Source: Salinimonas lutimaris
Lineage (GTDB): Bacteria; Pseudomonadota; Gammaproteobacteria; Enterobacterales; Alteromonadaceae
DNA: 64,000 nucleotides
Direction of reading: 5' to 3'
NCBI RefSeq assembly: GCF_005222225.1
Contig: NZ_CP036536.1
Span: forward strand, 1,884,001-1,948,000
In this document: positions 63,048-64,000 of the stretch, piece by piece
Position numbering within the stretch: the first letter of the stretch is position 1
Layout of the letters: each line of letters begins with the position of its first letter
Position numbers and translations under genes: made by a program
The notes under the pieces: generated by a model
Told to the model about the DNA's origin: nothing
The model's input: the letters and a program-made list of their open reading frames with translations, nothing else
Database searches by the model: none

Positions 63048-64000
63048 ATGCAAGTTGAGCAGCAGTTGGCCTGGGCCAAATGTGCAAATCCGTTTTCTGT
63101 TTTAGGGCCACACAAGGCCAAAAAAGGGGTGGAAATTCGTGCCTGGCAACCCGGGGCGAAAAGCATCAGTGTCAGTCTGGCGGGCAATAAGAACGTGCTG
63201 GCAACGCTGAGTGCGCAGCCTCAGGATGGTTTGTTTGCCGGTCTGGTTGAAGGTTTACCCCCTGGCCAGCTGTATCAGCTCAACATTACCACTGCCCAGG
63301 GTACTTCAGTGGTTATCGACCCCTATCAGCTGCAGGATGAAGCCTTTCACGCGGTGCACTTTATCGATCACACGCCGGCCAATCTTTACCGCCAGGCGGG
63401 TGCTCAGCTGATTGAACTTAACGGCGTCAGTGCCACCCGTTTTTGTGTGTTTGCTCCCAATGCGTCAGCTGTTTCGGTGATCGGTGACTTTAACCGCTGG
63501 GATGGTCGTTTGCATCCGATGCAAAAAACCGATATGGGTTACTGGGTGCTGGTTATACCTGGGATGGCTGCCGGCCAGCGTTACAAGTATCAGATTAAGG
63601 ATGCCTTTGGGCACGATCTGCCCCATAAGGCGGACCCGCTGGGTTATTACGCTGAGCAGTATCCGTCACATGCATCAGTAGTGTGGGACCACAACAGCTA
63701 TGAATGGCAGGATAGTCAGTGGATGGCTGGCCGGGCCAAAGACAAGTACACCAGCCCTATGAGCATTTATGAAGTGCATCTTGGTTCGTGGCGTAAACCG
63801 GGTGATGAGCGCCGTTATCTGAACTATCAGGAGCTCAGCGAAACGCTTATTCCGTATGCAGTGGATATGGGTTACACCCACCTGGAGCTGCTGCCGGTGT
63901 CAGAACATCCGTTTGACGGTTCATGGGGATATCAGCCGGTTGGGATGTTTGCACCGACCAGCCGTTTCGGCAACCCGGATGAATTCAAGGCATTTGTTGA
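63048..64000 (+). CDS. glgB: 1,4-alpha-glucan branching enzyme, N-terminal part (runs off window)
   Basis: 317 residues visible, starting at ATG 63048 with AGGAG at 63036-63040, and open to the window end. An N1 domain comes first (NPFSVLGPHKAKKGVEIRAW), then the CBM48 domain with RFCVFAPNASAVSVIGDFNR and WDGRLHPM. MSIYEVHLGSWRK and YTHLELLPVSEHPFDGSWGY open the GH13 barrel. It makes alpha-1,6 branches in glycogen. The catalytic residues lie beyond the window. Confidence 0.94.
   Translation, partial: MQVEQQLAWAKCANPFSVLGPHKAKKGVEIRAWQPGAKSISVSLAGNKNVLATLSAQPQDGLFAGLVEGLPPGQLYQLNITTAQGTSVVIDPYQLQDEAFHAVHFIDHTPANLYRQAGAQLIELNGVSATRFCVFAPNASAVSVIGDFNRWDGRLHPMQKTDMGYWVLVIPGMAAGQRYKYQIKDAFGHDLPHKADPLGYYAEQYPSHASVVWDHNSYEWQDSQWMAGRAKDKYTSPMSIYEVHLGSWRKPGDERRYLNYQELSETLIPYAVDMGYTHLELLPVSEHPFDGSWGYQPVGMFAPTSRFGNPDEFKAFV

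Overview
The window looks like the chromosome of a marine gammaproteobacterium of the Alteromonas group. The evidence is conserved gene order (smpB-ratA-rnfH beside ssrA; cspD/clpS-clpA-infA-aat; icd/rluE-mnmA-hflD-purB; hexR/zwf-pgl-edd-glk-eda), a tmRNA tag reading ANDENYALAA, a monomeric isocitrate dehydrogenase, and a large TonB-dependent receptor next to a BetT-type carrier. This rests on reading the sequence only; no database was searched.

Layout. 1-6550: a secreted nuclease (partial), a nucleotidyltransferase-fold protein, an ExoD-like protein, a TPR-GGDEF diguanylate cyclase and a UvrA-like ATPase. 6612-7304: decayed ends of a TonB receptor and of a REP-associated transposase. 7371-14556: a 7.2-kb integrated element inserted in the 3' end of ssrA and bounded by a 25-bp direct repeat. 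It carries a tyrosine integrase, a small DNA-binding protein, an RloA/RloB (AbiL-like) anti-phage pair, three uncharacterised proteins and a P2 gpA-type HUH replication endonuclease. 14533-18401: ssrA, an Old Yellow Enzyme relative, smpB, ratA, rnfH and marR. 18430-25473: a BCCT carrier, a TonB receptor and a TPR-sulfotransferase. 25536-28921: divergent ppsR/ppsA. 29010-38823: small membrane protein, GNAT, roxA, a class III cyclase, purB-hflD-mnmA, rluE and icd. 39278-45310: cspD, clpS-clpA, infA, ate-aat and trxB. 45543-49897: yfbV, sprT, sppA, DoxX and nitroreductase. 49958-60522: pyk, hexR, the Entner-Doudoroff operon zwf-pgl-edd-glk-eda, a hexose-6-phosphate mutarotase and gap. 60763-64000: malQ and the start of glgB.

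The most striking observation is that the element's replication gene is split by its own attachment site. In the integrated state the reading frame runs upstream from 12752 through attR with no usable start codon before the internal GTG at 14176. When the two att copies are joined in silico into the excised circle, the same frame continues, with no stop, into the left end of the element and meets ATG codons at 7402 and 7411. This gives a complete gene of 603-606 codons, 30 bp downstream of rloB. Integration therefore removes the start of the replication initiator, and excision restores it. The ssrA terminator has also been displaced to the far side of the element (7338-7366).

Central metabolism dominates the right half. 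Good HexR-type palindromes lie in front of ppsA, pyk and zwf, consistent with HexR co-ordinating Entner-Doudoroff flux, pyruvate kinase and PEP synthase.
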